Origin: Sulfuritalea sp.
Lineage (GTDB): Bacteria; Pseudomonadota; Gammaproteobacteria; Burkholderiales; Rhodocyclaceae
NCBI GenBank assembly: GCA_022842325.1
Contig: JALHPU010000019.1
Location: forward strand, 22,123-86,122
Length of the DNA: 64,000 nt
Reading direction: 5' to 3'
Under the pieces are notes generated by a model that searched no databases, was not told where the DNA came from, and saw only the letters and a program-made list of their open reading frames with translations. Positions 63,935-64,000 of the stretch are shown in pieces (position 1 is the first letter of the stretch; each line of letters opens with the position of its first letter). The translations under genes and the position numbers were made by a program.

Positions 63935-64000
63935 TCAGCGGGTGGCTGAGGTCTGCCAGTGATGCGGCAGCAGTTCCTCGATCCGACTTGCCGGCTGGGT
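63935..64000 (-). CDS. IS66-family transposase, C-terminal end (cut by window edge)
   Basis: The 21 visible residues (SRIEELLPHHW in the middle) match the conserved C-terminal element of IS66 transposases. The gene continues to the right of the window. An insertion sequence therefore lies next to the end of array 2. Confidence 0.65.
   Translation of the reverse strand, partial: TQPASRIEELLPHHWQTSATR

Overview
The window is a GC-rich chromosomal segment. It most likely comes from a betaproteobacterium, and a Rhodocyclales-like or related environmental lineage is my inference from gene content and codon use; no rRNA or other phylogenetic marker is present. Much of it is ordinary core metabolism: glycine cleavage genes (gcvT, truncated by the window edge, then gcvH and gcvP), a bactofilin, a GcvR-like ACT protein, two U32 RNA-hydroxylation proteins (TrhP- and RlhA-like), DusC, EttA, an RbgA/YlqF GTPase, and a large acyl-CoA catabolic locus (about 42.5-57.7 kb). 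That locus couples a complete Liv-type ABC importer (K-H-M-G-F) to a bifunctional hydratase/dehydrogenase, thiolase, SDR, thioesterase, MDR reductase, APH-like kinase, acyl-CoA dehydrogenase and acyl-CoA ligase. The kinase/dehydrogenase/SDR/ligase set resembles levulinate-type 4-hydroxyacyl-CoA degradation.

The accessory part is the most interesting. Two integron-type gene-cassette arrays lie at about 19.2-25.1 kb and 58.0-63.7 kb. They carry about a dozen attC sites of 61-88 bases with GCCCAAC/GTTGGGC-type core sites and a central GC hairpin, and no integrase gene is visible. In almost every cassette the core site at the start is the exact reverse complement of the core site at its end (GTTGGGG with CCCCAAC, GTTAGCC with GGCTAAC, and so on), which is strong internal evidence that the cassette boundaries are real. 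Several cassettes have no credible ORF; two adjacent ones encode small HEPN-like proteins. Both arrays end in the same conserved block with a perfect hairpin. The head of the first array is duplicated together with a 5' piece of an orphan Rieske gene.

Across the window a 22-base sequence (core AGTCGGCGCTGGCGACACGG) occurs at least 21 times in both orientations. It lies between genes, inside ORF-less cassettes and in frame inside coding genes (gcvP, rlhA, livM, trhP, ccdB), where it encodes VGAGDTA-like or APAPTL-like peptides. A duplicated region shows one copy with it and one without, so it appears to have moved.

Other accessory blocks are a minus-strand, lower-GC operon of CsgG/DUF4810/GNA1162-type lipoproteins followed by an unknown gene and an AvcD-like antiphage dCTP deaminase (33.2-38.0 kb); two toxin-antitoxin pairs (VapBC and CcdAB); an autotransporter; an NHL lipoprotein with a five-heme cytochrome; several families of intergenic palindromes, including a three-hairpin element that sits directly before three start codons; and transposase remnants at the right edge. 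All functional names come from motif recognition by eye, and no database search was run.
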